From: Stramonita haemastoma
Taxonomy: Eukaryota; Mollusca; Gastropoda; Neogastropoda; Muricidae
Assembly: GCA_030674155.1 (NCBI GenBank)
Contig: CM060342.1
Location: 14,885,752-14,895,751 of the forward strand
DNA: 10,000 nucleotides
Direction of reading: 5' to 3'
The notes below the pieces were generated by a model. It saw only the letters and a list, made by a program, of their open reading frames with translations. It was not told the DNA's origin and ran no database searches. Every line of letters starts with the position of its first letter. The stretch's first letter is position 1. Position numbers and translations under genes: made by a program. This document shows, piece after piece, positions 1 to 6,470 of the stretch.

Positions 1-295
1 GCTGAGATGTGTGGGTGGTGGGGGTGAAGATAGTTCCGTAGCCTGTGGTCACTGCCGCTTATTTGGCCAGTATGAGTTCATCAGAGGCCATTGTGGGTAG
101 TTTAGCCTCCCTCTCTCTATTTATTCTATTTGTTCTTTTATATTTTTTGTATTTATTCTTTTATATCGAGGATGATGGAATAAGCGCTCATGTGCTTTTT
201 TTTTTTTATACATCCAGTACCCCGTGTGTATTCAGTTTTGTAAATGTCATCTGTTCCCACGGCACACAATGGCTACTCTTACAACAAGCGAAACA
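1..295. other. Unrecognised non-coding DNA, T-rich in second half
   Basis: No gene, tRNA or mobile element is recognised here. The first 110 bases are mixed composition. From about 110 to 215 the plus strand is strongly T-rich, with a run of ten or more T near 199. Reading frames through it give hydrophobic Leu/Phe peptides because of T-richness, not because of a recognisable membrane protein. The right edge adjoins SINE A, whose exact 3' boundary cannot be fixed by eye. Confidence 0.5.
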
Positions 296-488
296 GGATT
301 GAACGTGTGCGCAAGATATTCAGCGTGCGTTCGCACACGGGGCCTCGGTTTAAGTCTCATCGAAGGATTTTGGGGAGTGGAGTCAGCACTGATGTTAACT
401 CAGGAGAAAAATCTCCTCGACCGGGAATCGAACCCGGGTCGGCAAATTGCGAGCGCAATGTTCTAACCACCTCGCTCTGTATGTCCCT
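296..488 (-). mobile_element. tRNA-derived SINE, copy A
   Basis: A short interspersed element read right to left. The tRNA-like head lies at about 404-488. Its B box, GGTTCGATTCC, is the reverse complement of 424-434 and fits GGTTCRANTCC perfectly. An A-box-like GGTGGTTAG lies at 462-470. Downstream on the minus strand comes a linker, GTTAAC at 394-399, then a body to about 301 that contains ACTCCCC, TCCTT, ATGAG, AACGCAC and GCACACGTT in that order. The same ordered blocks recur in copy B at 5169-5262 on the plus strand, so this is a dispersed family and not a tRNA gene. The anticodon arm is decayed and the head runs straight into the body. I recall similar sequence as common in mollusc genomes. 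RNA polymerase III would transcribe an active copy and a LINE reverse transcriptase would mobilise it. No flanking target duplication was identified. Confidence 0.75.
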
Positions 489-690
489 CAGCTGAACGTG
501 CTGGCTCAGCAGGAAAGAAAACGGGCAGGCGGGAACTAGGACATTGGGTAACACCCATTTTGGGCTTGGGGGGCAAAAGGCTTTTCCCGATCGAGACTGC
601 AGATTTCTGTCTTGTCTGTCTCCTGTCAAATCTGGTTGGTCCCTGGATTCAGTATGAATAGAGGTACAGATTGCCTGGTAGGCCTGAAAT
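489..690. other. Unrecognised unique DNA
   Basis: Mixed-composition sequence without a recognised gene. A minus-strand frame running through here also crosses SINE A, so it is not a credible protein. One small 7-bp inverted repeat (CAGATTT at 600-606, AAATCTG at 628-634) is present, which is not enough to call a functional hairpin. Confidence 0.4.
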
Positions 691-892
691 AGAACCTTAA
701 AAAAAAACAACAAAAAAAAAACCCAAACTGGATTATCATACATCATCGTTTTCGGCCTCATCACTCACATAAAGCACCCCAACCCTCCCCCCCAAAAAAA
801 AAAACACACACACAAAAAAACAAAAAAACGACCCCCCAAAAAAAACACACACAAAAAACCCCCCCAAACAACAACAACAAAAAACCCCTCTC
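691..892. repeat. A/C-rich low-complexity tract in two blocks
   Basis: Runs of A interrupted by C dominate 698-724 and again 777-888, separated by about 50 bases of ordinary sequence. Runs of 6-11 A alternate with C runs and short (CA)n. The composition resembles the A/C-rich tract at 5537-5661 inside the B-associated SINE region, but without unique flanking similarity I do not call it a copy. Confidence 0.7.
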
Positions 893-1099
893 TCTGTCGT
901 CTTTCACATGTCGTTATTGTTGCTTTTGAGGATTCAGCTGTTTGGGTTTTATCTCATTTTATGTGTGGGTTATGTGGTTTCTCCCACAGCATGGTGACCG
1001 TCCTGAGTTGACCTTTATGGTTGGTCAGGGCGTTGATACAAGGAACGACAGCAGAGCTGGTTTTGATCTATTCAGAGTTGCACAGTTTTAGCCCGAGAC
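893..1099. other. Unrecognised unique DNA upstream of promoter-like region
   Basis: Ordinary mixed-composition DNA with no recognised coding, RNA or mobile-element signature. It matters only as the upstream flank of the TGACGT repeats and TATA boxes that follow. Confidence 0.4.
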
Positions 1100-1140
1100 T
1101 GACGTATCAACAATCTTGACGTATTAACAATCTGACGTCA
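1100..1140 (+). promoter_or_regulatory. Tandem TGACGT repeat ending in a full CRE
   Basis: A 17-bp unit occurs twice back to back with one difference (TGACGTATCAACAATCT at 1100-1116, then TGACGTATTAACAATCT at 1117-1133). A third TGACGT begins at 1133 and completes the palindrome TGACGTCA (1133-1140), the consensus site for CREB/ATF bZIP factors. The local duplication of a half-site next to a full site is visible in the sequence; binding and function are inference. It lies 125 bp upstream of a TATA box at 1258. Confidence 0.45.
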
Positions 1141-1190
1141 CTGGCCTTTGTGGAGAGTGGGATAAAAAAAAAATCATGATGGATTTTGAA

Positions 1191-1197
1191 TATAAAA
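1191..1197 (+). promoter_or_regulatory. TATA-like motif (TATAAAA)
   Basis: TATAAAA fits the TATA-box consensus but lies in AT-rich context after an A10 run. It is less convincing than the motif at 1258, which is followed by a well-placed ATG. Confidence 0.2.
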
Positions 1198-1257
1198 CAA
1201 CTAGGGAGGGCTAGGGGCATTCCGTTTCATGGTTTCGGGGAGGTGTCCTCTTAACAC

Positions 1258-1267
1258 TATAAATAGG
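1258..1267 (+). promoter_or_regulatory. Candidate TATA box (TATAAATAGG)
   Basis: TATAAATAGG is a strong TATA-box match in locally GC-containing sequence, so it is less likely to be background than the motifs in the (AT)n region. A start site about 30 bp downstream would fall near 1288-1290, some 30 bp before the ATG at 1320. The CRE at 1133-1140 lies upstream. Whether this is an active promoter cannot be judged from sequence alone. Confidence 0.35.
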
Positions 1268-1319
1268 AAGCCGAAACTGACAGTTTTGTAAAAAGGGATA
1301 GATAGTCAGGCAGGCCGCC

Positions 1320-1439
1320 ATGATGGCTTTAGTCTCGGTGGTCCATTCATCTGGATCTACAACTGAACCATTACTGTCCACAACAAACAAAAATTTTGAA
1401 GGAATGAATAACTCCTCTTCCCAGAATCCACAATAACTC
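1320..1439 (+). CDS. Candidate 39-codon small ORF with strong Kozak context
   Basis: The frame opens with tandem ATG codons in the context GCCGCCATGATGG, near the metazoan optimum, and ends at TAA 1437-1439. The predicted peptide begins MMALVSVVHSSG, is Ser/Thr/Asn-rich, and shows no signal peptide, domain or cysteine pattern I recognise. It is preceded by a TATA box (62 bp upstream) and a CRE. No obvious splice donor follows inside the frame. It could be a small ORF, the start of a longer transcript, or coincidence. The upstream signals are the main argument; the peptide itself gives none. Confidence 0.15.
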
Positions 1440-1487
1440 CTTTATACTATCGTAAATTCTTTGAAAAACTAGACTTGTTGCTTCTTG

Positions 1488-1490
<3 letters not shown>

Positions 1491-1528
<38 letters not shown>

Positions 1529-1720
1529 ATATATCTATGTATGTATAAAATGTATATAATCTATAATTACATATAAATATATATGTATATATATATGACT
1601 ATAATATATAACGATATATAATTTTTGGAATATTTTATGATATATATGTATATATGACTATGATACATGTAATATATATATATATAATATATATAATAAT
1701 ATATATATATATATATATAT
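1491..1720. repeat. (AT)n and degenerate AT-rich repeat
   Basis: A pure (AT)18 run occupies 1491-1526, followed by almost uninterrupted A/T sequence and another long (AT)n near 1695-1720. A longer unit is embedded: ATATATGTATATAT followed closely by GACTAT occurs near 1579-1602 and again near 1642-1661, pointing to a local duplication of about 60 bp. Such tracts can extrude cruciforms and are prone to length change. Confidence 0.95.
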
Positions 1721-2014
1721 TGTTTAAAATAAGTTTTAGTGAATATTGTGTGGTTTAGTACTATTGCAAAGGGTCATGAACTAACACGAATGCCAACTAT
1801 ATCTCCATAGATTTTGTACATCCTGTGATCATTGCCAGCATAATGTAGACACTACAGACATGAGTTATAGTGTACATTGCTTTGATACGAATTGTGGGTG
1901 CCTAAAGCTAAACTATTGAATATGAAATTCTTTTGCGGGTCAAGTATAATCACATATGTAGAAAGACCAGTCTTTTTTTTGTTTTGTTTGTTTGTCTTAT
2001 ACTCCGAAACCGCC
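1721..2014. other. Unrecognised AT-leaning unique DNA
   Basis: Mixed sequence between the AT-rich repeat and a C/A low-complexity run. There is no gene, RNA or recognisable mobile-element feature. Confidence 0.4.
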
Positions 2015-2043
2015 CCCCCACCCCCAAAAAAAAAAAAAAAAAA
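2015..2043. repeat. Poly-C then poly-A low-complexity run
   Basis: Seven C, A, five C, then about 18 A. This is a simple low-complexity junction, possibly the remnant of a retroposon tail, but no element is recognisable beside it. Confidence 0.8.
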
Positions 2044-2128
2044 TCAAAATTTACCGTCCCCATCCTCGTTGATGAAACCTTAGCAAAAAGAAACCTTAGA
2101 CAGAGAATGACCCAGTTACATGATGCCG

Positions 2129-2161
2129 TGACGTTCAAGCGATATGACGTCAGATATGACG
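2129..2161 (+). promoter_or_regulatory. CRE with flanking TGACG half-sites
   Basis: A full TGACGTCA palindrome at 2145-2152 sits between TGACGT at 2129 and TGACGA at 2157. GATATGACG is repeated 12 bp apart (2141 and 2153), a small tandem duplication similar in style to the one at 1100-1140. It is a candidate bZIP site by motif only; no TATA box or credible coding region follows before the microsatellites. Confidence 0.3.
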
Positions 2162-2227
2162 ATGATGTTCTTTCTGTCACTGTGTCACTTCACACTGGGG
2201 CTTCCTCTGTCGTTTTCTCTGCGGTTT

Positions 2228-2232
<5 letters not shown>

Positions 2233-2303
<71 letters not shown>
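2233..2303. repeat. (CT)n microsatellite
   Basis: About 35 CT units with one CC interruption at 2269-2270. It is complementary to the (GA)n at 2422-2503, so the two could pair as a long hairpin stem. Confidence 0.97.
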
Positions 2304-2307
<4 letters not shown>

Positions 2308-2343
2308 ATTCTTTGTACTGCTGAGAAATGGATATTTGGACAC

Positions 2344-2504
<161 letters not shown>

Positions 2505-2622
2505 AGTATTATATAGATTTTTTTTTGCAGTGTAAATGTTGGAGAACAAAATTTTGACCTTACCTTACTTATTTTCAAAGTTGACAGACAAAAAGCAAGT
2601 TTTATTTCATGCCCTTGGAAAG

Positions 2623-2623
<1 letters not shown>

Positions 2624-2701
<78 letters not shown>
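2624..2701. repeat. (CT)n microsatellite with two interruptions
   Basis: CT repeat broken by an A near 2656 and a CC near 2679. The preceding 120 bases (2504-2623) and the following 180 (2702-2884) are ordinary sequence with no feature I can name. Confidence 0.96.
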
Positions 2702-2884
2702 AATCCCACCCACCTTCAAAAAAAAGTAGGCCATCGCGTGCCGGCAGGAATTACCCAGAAAGTAAACGCATGCGCACTGATGGTCGTGTCCAGCCGTCGT
2801 CCCGGAAGTTCTAATGTAAAACATGAATTGTGAGAAGAAAGTCCCACGTGTAGAAATTTGTCCAGTAATGGACTTCCTTTTCCG

Positions 2885-2963
2885 CTTTTTCTTCCTTTTC
2901 TTCTTCTTCTTCTTCTTCTTCTTCTTTCTTCTCTTTCTCTTCACTTCTCATCATATCTCTCTC

Positions 2964-3035
<72 letters not shown>

Positions 3036-3102
3036 CTCCTCCTCCTCCTCCTCCTCCTCCTCCTCCTTCTTCTTCTTCTTCTTTCTTCTTCTTCTTCTTT
3101 CT

Positions 3103-3199
<97 letters not shown>

Positions 3200-3291
3200 C
3201 TCCTCCTCCTCCTCCTCCTCCTCCTCCTCCTCCTCCTCCTCCTCCTCCTTCTTCTTCTTCTTCTTCTTCTTCTCTTCTTCTTCTTCTTCCT
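2885..3291. repeat. Long polypyrimidine compound repeat, order CT, CTC, TTC repeated twice
   Basis: After a (TTC)n block (2899-2934) and a short A-containing break, 2956-3291 is 336 consecutive pyrimidines. Within it the order is (CT)n, (CTC)n, (TTC)n, then again (CT)n, (CTC)n, (TTC)n. The CT-to-CTC junction has the identical sequence CCTCTCTCCTCC at 3031 and at 3195, 164 bp apart, so the second half looks like a tandem duplicate of the first. Homopurine-homopyrimidine DNA of this size can form intramolecular triplex (H-DNA). The Ser/Leu and Glu/Arg reading frames across it are artefacts. Confidence 0.97.
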
Positions 3292-3532
3292 GCTCCTCTT
3301 CCTCTCACTTTTTTTGTTTGTTGTTGTTTTTGTTATTTTGTTGTTGTTAGCTGTTTGCTTCCCCCTCCTTATCCTCCTTCCCCATGTCACCATCTTCTTC
3401 TTTCTCTTCTCCTCTTTCTTTTTCTTTTTTTTTTCACTATATATTTATTTATTTTGCTTTTCTTTATGTATGTCTTTCTGTAATTACAAGATCTTACTGG
3501 GCCTAACGGAAAAATGAAAAGCAGAAAGAAAA
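3292..3532. other. Pyrimidine-rich unrecognised DNA
   Basis: T-rich sequence with TTG and TTC clusters and long T runs (near 3309-3330 and 3419-3433). It appears to be a degenerating continuation of the preceding tract, ending in about 70 bases of mixed sequence before the GT array. Confidence 0.5.
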
Positions 3533-3577
3533 GTGTGTGTGGTGCGTGCGTGCGTGCTTTGGTGTGTGTGTGTGTGT

Positions 3578-3643
<66 letters not shown>

Positions 3644-3648
3644 GCGTG
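3533..3648. repeat. (GT)n microsatellite with GCGT start
   Basis: Starts as GTGTGT, passes through (GTGC)n at 3541-3556, then a nearly pure (GT)n at 3562-3642 with one GG interruption near 3579. It is a Z-DNA-prone alternating tract. Confidence 0.97.
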
Positions 3649-3751
3649 CTTTTGTTTTTGACTTAGGTTGCCTTTTTTTTCCCTTTGGTCTGAGCTACTT
3701 CCTTTTTACAGTCTTCTTTTTCTTTCCTTTTTTTTTTTCATCTTTTGTCTG

Positions 3752-3790
3752 CCCCCCCCCCCCCCCCCCCCCCCCCCCACACACACACAC
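3752..3790. repeat. C27 homopolymer followed by (CA)n
   Basis: Twenty-seven C residues (3752-3778) run into six CA units. Mononucleotide C runs of this length are rare and hard to sequence, so the true length is uncertain. The single-stranded C-rich strand could form an i-motif and the complement a G-quadruplex. Confidence 0.95.
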
Positions 3791-4210
3791 TCTGTTAGTA
3801 TAATTCATATCACGTTTTGTACTTGCATAATTATTTGTTATAAAAGAAAAAGGTTTAATCTGTTTGCTGCATTTTCGTAACAAAACAATTATTCCAATGC
3901 GTGATAAAACATCAGAAGTAAGGCGCTTATATAAGAAATGTAATTACCATATCATTAAAAAAAAAAAAACAACAACAACCAATAGTCATGCTTTTCCTCA
4001 TCTAGAATAGTCAATTTCGCCATTAGTGATGTTTTTGTGGTTAGGGCTGTTTCCAGTCTTCCTGCTAATGCCACCAGACGCCATAATGCCCAGAAATCTG
4101 TGATAGGCTAATCTCGTTTAGGCACAAAACGTGTTCGCCTAATCCTGAACATCTAACCGTTTATCGAGAATTAATACAGTAGAATCTTGTTTGACTCACA
4201 TAAAACTCAA
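3791..4210. other. Unrecognised unique DNA
   Basis: About 420 bases of ordinary composition without a recognised gene or element. An A13 run followed by (CAA)3 at 3957-3980 could be a retroposon tail, but no tRNA-like head or LINE sequence is visible on either side. TATATAAG at 3928-3935 is TATA-like but has no supporting downstream features. Confidence 0.4.
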
Positions 4211-4211
4211 C

Positions 4212-4472
4212 CACGTGAGGTAGCAGTTGTGGCTACACGTGACGACACCCCCCTCCCCATCCCGTCCCCCCGTCTCCCCTCTCCCTTCCCATTGGGTGTA
4301 AACAAATAGTGCACTCAACAGAAGCTACATTATTCCATAACGATGGAATTATGATGGATGAAGAGGAAGAAAAGACATCAAGTCTTGTCTAGATCTACTA
4401 GGCTAAATCTGCAGTTGTCTTTTAATTGGTCGATAGACTCGCTAGCTAAGTAATTTTGACGTCACTGATTGG
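4212..4472 (+). promoter_or_regulatory. Cluster of E-box, CCAAT and CRE motifs
   Basis: Two CACGTG E-boxes lie 24 bp apart (4212-4217 and 4236-4241). About 190 bp further on, inverted CCAAT boxes (ATTGG) at 4425-4429 and 4468-4472 bracket a full CRE, TGACGTCA, at 4457-4464. CRE plus CCAAT at this spacing is typical of animal RNA polymerase II proximal promoters. The GC-rich stretch at 4525-4565 and a small ORF at 4654 lie downstream. No TATA box is apparent. Motif content is seen; promoter activity is inference. Confidence 0.3.
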
Positions 4473-4524
4473 TATTTGCGTAAATGAATGTGCGTAAGAG
4501 CCGGCTCATAGAGCTGGCCCTTCT

Positions 4525-4612
4525 GTGCGTGTGCAGGCGCGTCCGCACGCTAGCGCGCGCGCGCCACCTCACACACACACACATACACACGCACGCACAC
4601 TGCGTGCGTGTG
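4525..4612. repeat. Alternating purine-pyrimidine tract with 12-bp hairpin
   Basis: GTGC-rich sequence, then GCGCGCGCGCGC (4553-4563), then (CA)n from 4569. The end is a perfect inverted repeat: 4586-4597 pairs with 4601-4612 across a 3-nt CAC loop. Almost every step alternates purine and pyrimidine, the composition most favourable to Z-DNA. It is also the most CpG-dense stretch in this half of the window. Confidence 0.8.
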
Positions 4613-4653
4613 CACTAACGAACACAAACAAAGATTGCATAACTACAGAGAAA

Positions 4654-4723
4654 ATGTTGTCGGTGAATCATCCCGAATTATACGTGTCCAGACGTTCTCG
4701 TTACGAACGCGTAATCAAGAGAG

Positions 4724-4773
<50 letters not shown>

Positions 4774-4911
4774 TATCGTAGATCTATAGCTTTATGCCAG
4801 TCTGCTTGCTGTGTTAAGACGGCTAACTATAACGACGTTTTCTTTCTTCCTAACGACATCACTACTGACTACATGAATCATAATTATATGTATTGCACGG
4901 TGGCGGGATAG
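4654..4911 (+). CDS. Candidate 85-codon ORF spanning a (GA)n repeat; doubtful
   Basis: The frame opens at an ATG with A at -3 (AAAATGT), runs 21 codons, crosses the (GA)n at 4718-4769 as an Arg-Glu repeat, and continues about 45 codons before TAG at 4909-4911. The peptide begins MLSVNHPELYVSRRSRYERV; its C-terminal part has Cys and Asn/Tyr residues but no motif I recognise. An in-frame ATG at 4525 is also possible. The last 15 bases overlap SINE B's tRNA head, which argues against an ancient conserved protein. Upstream CRE and CCAAT motifs give weak support. Chance is the most likely explanation. Confidence 0.12.
4718..4769. repeat. (GA)n microsatellite
   Basis: About 25 GA units with one GG interruption near 4728. 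It stays in frame with the surrounding ORF, but such a repeat is open in all frames by composition. Confidence 0.96.
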
Positions 4912-5265
4912 CCTAGTGGTCAGAGCGTTGAGCTTACGATCTGACGGCCCGGGTTCAAGCCACCACCACCCACACGTCCCTTCGAGGGTAGGTATTTTCC
5001 CCTGCAGTTAACAATAATAATAATAATATTAATAATATTAATAATAATGATGATGATGATAATAATGATGATGATGATGATAATAATGATGATGAATGAT
5101 AATAATAAATAATACATGGAATTTATTTATAGCGCTATATCTTGTAAAAAAAATCAAAGCGATGAACAGTTAACATTAGTAAAGACTCCCAACTCCCCCG
5201 AAAGTCCTTTGTATGAGGCTGACTGATGCGCAACGCACACAGAACATCTTGTGCACACGTTAAAA
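4897..5265 (+). mobile_element. tRNA-derived SINE, copy B, split by an insertion
   Basis: The tRNA-like head has a perfect A box (TAGCCTAGTGG, 4909-4919) and a B box with two mismatches (GGTTCAAGCCA, 4952-4962). The region corresponding to the anticodon loop reads CTTACGA, with poorly paired stems, so this is not a functional tRNA. After a linker the element reaches GTTAAC at 5007-5012, is interrupted at 5014-5166, then resumes with GTTAACATTAGT and a body to about 5265. The body shares ordered blocks with copy A (GACTCC, ACTCCCC, TCCTT, ATGAG, AACGCAC, GCACACGTT) over about 95 bp. A has the head-linker-GTTAAC-body order without interruption, which defines the insert in B. A 3' module of the same type lies further on at 5710-5756; whether it belongs to this copy is unclear because about 400 bp intervene. 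Confidence 0.7.
5014..5166. mobile_element. 153-bp insert carrying (AAT)n/(GAT)n, flanked by CAGTTAACA repeats
   Basis: Flanked by a 9-bp direct repeat, CAGTTAACA at 5005-5013 and 5167-5175, as expected of a target-site duplication. The first 100 bases are AAT and GAT trinucleotide repeats (5014-5113); the last 50 are unique, including ACATGGAATTTATTTATAGCGC and later AAAGCG. I recall the TTTATATAGCGC...AAAGCGC pattern as a widespread repeat in mollusc and other invertebrate genomes, often next to AAT-type microsatellites. No coding capacity is present, so it would be a non-autonomous element. Alternatives are microsatellite expansion plus a local duplication of GTTAAC. Confidence 0.5.
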
Positions 5266-5536
5266 AGCCCGTTGCGAAGTGCGTCGGTAGGAATGGTTGA
5301 CAGTCTCAATCTGTTTTGACTGCTCATCTGTGTTGTGTTTAGACAGCATCCCTGAGGTTGGAATACAGCTACATTATTTATCTTTGTTTTTTATTTGTTA
5401 TTTTTATTGTTATTGTTATTTATTTGTCTTTCCTCACTACTTTTTCCTCAATAATACATTATTTAATGATAGGAAAACAGTTGCATACGGAAAGCGCCAT
5501 CATTGGTGAAATTTCAGTCTTCAAGCCAAGGAAAAA
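5266..5536. other. Unrecognised DNA between SINE B body and A/C tract
   Basis: Mixed sequence with a T-rich stretch (5376-5450, TTATT and TTGTTA clusters). Reading frames here are T-rich artefacts. It may be a further insertion between the body and 3' module of the same SINE, but I cannot align it with anything else in the window. Confidence 0.35.
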
Positions 5537-5661
5537 ATTCCACCCCCAACCCCCCCACCCCCCCAAAAACAACAAAAAAAAACCACCAAAAAACACACCC
5601 CCAAAACAAAACAAAACCAAACAAAAAACAAACCAAACCAAAAAAAAAAACAAACAAAAAC
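5537..5661. repeat. A/C-rich low-complexity tract
   Basis: C runs (5541-5566), then A runs interrupted by C and CC up to 5661. It ends immediately before the SINE 3' module and may be an expanded A-rich linker internal to that element. The Lys/Pro/Asn and Phe/Gly/Val reading frames are compositional. Confidence 0.85.
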
Positions 5662-5670
5662 CCCACCTCG

Positions 5671-5812
5671 GAGCTCTTGTGGCGACGCGCTCTCTCCCCC
5701 GGGGAGAGCATCCCGAATTTAACGCAGAGAAATCTGCTGTGACATAAAGTGGTATAAATGAATAAATAGATAGATAAAATAAGTGAGTAAATAAAAATAA
5801 AGTTGTAACATT
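5671..5812 (+). mobile_element. SINE 3' module with A-rich tail (plus copy)
   Basis: Contains GGCGACGCGCTC (5681-5692), a hairpin CTCTCCCC-GGGGAGAG at 5693-5708, then CCCGAATTT and AAATCTG blocks, ending in a tail of AATAAATAGATAGATAAAATAA type. Positions 5710-5756 match the minus-strand segment 9574-9620 at 39 of 47 ungapped positions, with the last 17 identical, so this is a repeated module. I recall GCGACGCGCTCTCC...GAGAAATCTG as the 3' region of a mollusc SINE family whose upstream part resembles the bodies of A and B. Confidence 0.65.
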
Positions 5813-6068
5813 CACCGATGTCAGGGCAGGGCTCTTAGTTCCACCACTGGTACCCATGCACCCCAGCAATACCTGCACACGAGGAAAGTAAACAAACAAA
5901 AACAAAACACATAAACAAACCAGCCCCGGAGAGGGATGGGTTTTACCGGAATCAACCTGTCTGTGTAGGACACTGTTCCAAAACAGGCATTGCCCTTCAG
6001 CGTGTCAGGGGTCCCAAACACTCCTCACAGAGGTAATAGAAAAATGAGGATGTCTGGAAAAAAGAAGA
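5813..6068. other. Unrecognised unique DNA
   Basis: Ordinary composition apart from an A/C-rich patch at 5886-5920. No recognised gene. The minus-strand frame covering it shows no motif. Confidence 0.4.
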
Positions 6069-6074
6069 AAAACC

Positions 6075-6208
6075 GGGGGTGGGGGGGGTGGGGGTGGGGG
6101 GGGGGGGGGGCGAAGATGGAAGGACGGAAGGAAAGAAGGAAGAAAGGAAACAAGGAAGGAAGGAATAGGGAAGAAAGGAAAGATGCGTATTGCTCCCCCC
6201 CCCCCCCC
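6075..6208. repeat. Poly-G, purine (GGAA)n and poly-C block
   Basis: G tracts of 5, 8, 5 and 15 separated by single T (6075-6110) form a strong G-quadruplex candidate. They are followed by an almost pure purine stretch of degenerate GGAA/GAAA units (6115-6184) and a C14 run at 6195-6208. The arrangement of G runs with C runs about 90 bp away could also pair as an inverted structure. Confidence 0.93.
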
Positions 6209-6287
6209 TTTATGTAGAAAATCAAAGTACACACCTAAGGCTATAATAAATAAATAAAGATAAAGCGAGTGGATACGGCGCAGTTGT

Positions 6288-6470
6288 GTGTTTTTTTTGT
6301 TTTCCCTGCTGACAAAATTTTACGACTGTTTTGAAGACTCAGGACAACAAGATCTGAATCTTTCTTCTCCCCTCGTTGAAAGCTGTACTACTTGTCAATT
6401 TGACATCTCTCGTCACTTGCTGTCATTGGGTGATCCGCTTTTCCCTGACCCTAAACAACATAATCAATAG
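6288..6470 (+). CDS. Doubtful 60-codon ORF before a CAG/CAA array
   Basis: The frame begins at ATG 6288 and stops at TAG 6468-6470. The first part is T-rich (Phe/Leu); from about codon 16 the residues are mixed (EDSGQQDLNLSSPLVESC). A T-rich tract with CAG at 6338-6340 could be a splice acceptor, so the mixed part could be a decayed exon. After the stop the same frame reads eight Gln codons of the CAG/CAA array, then stops again. No homologue is recognised and chance is likely. Confidence 0.1.
   Translation: MFFLFSLLTKFYDCFEDSGQQDLNLSSPLVESCTTCQFDISRHLLSLGDPLFPDPKQHNQ

Noticed and set aside
404..488. Functional tRNA gene, minus strand
   Set aside because: The B box is good, but the acceptor and anticodon stems do not pair and the sequence continues into a SINE body shared with another locus.
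2811..3517. Long ORFs on both strands over the pyrimidine tract
   Set aside because: CT, CTC and TTC repeats contain no stop codons in any frame, so open frames are expected. The products are Ser/Leu/Phe or Arg/Glu/Lys/Gly homopolymers.
3921..3940. Inverse copy of the TTTATATAGCGC motif, and a TATA box at 3928
   Set aside because: Only about 15 bases resemble the motif, the downstream AAAGCG part is missing, and no start-site context or ORF follows.
4897..4975. Functional tRNA gene reading TAC, plus strand
   Set aside because: Perfect A box, but the B box has two mismatches and the anticodon stem has mismatches; it is followed by the SINE body.
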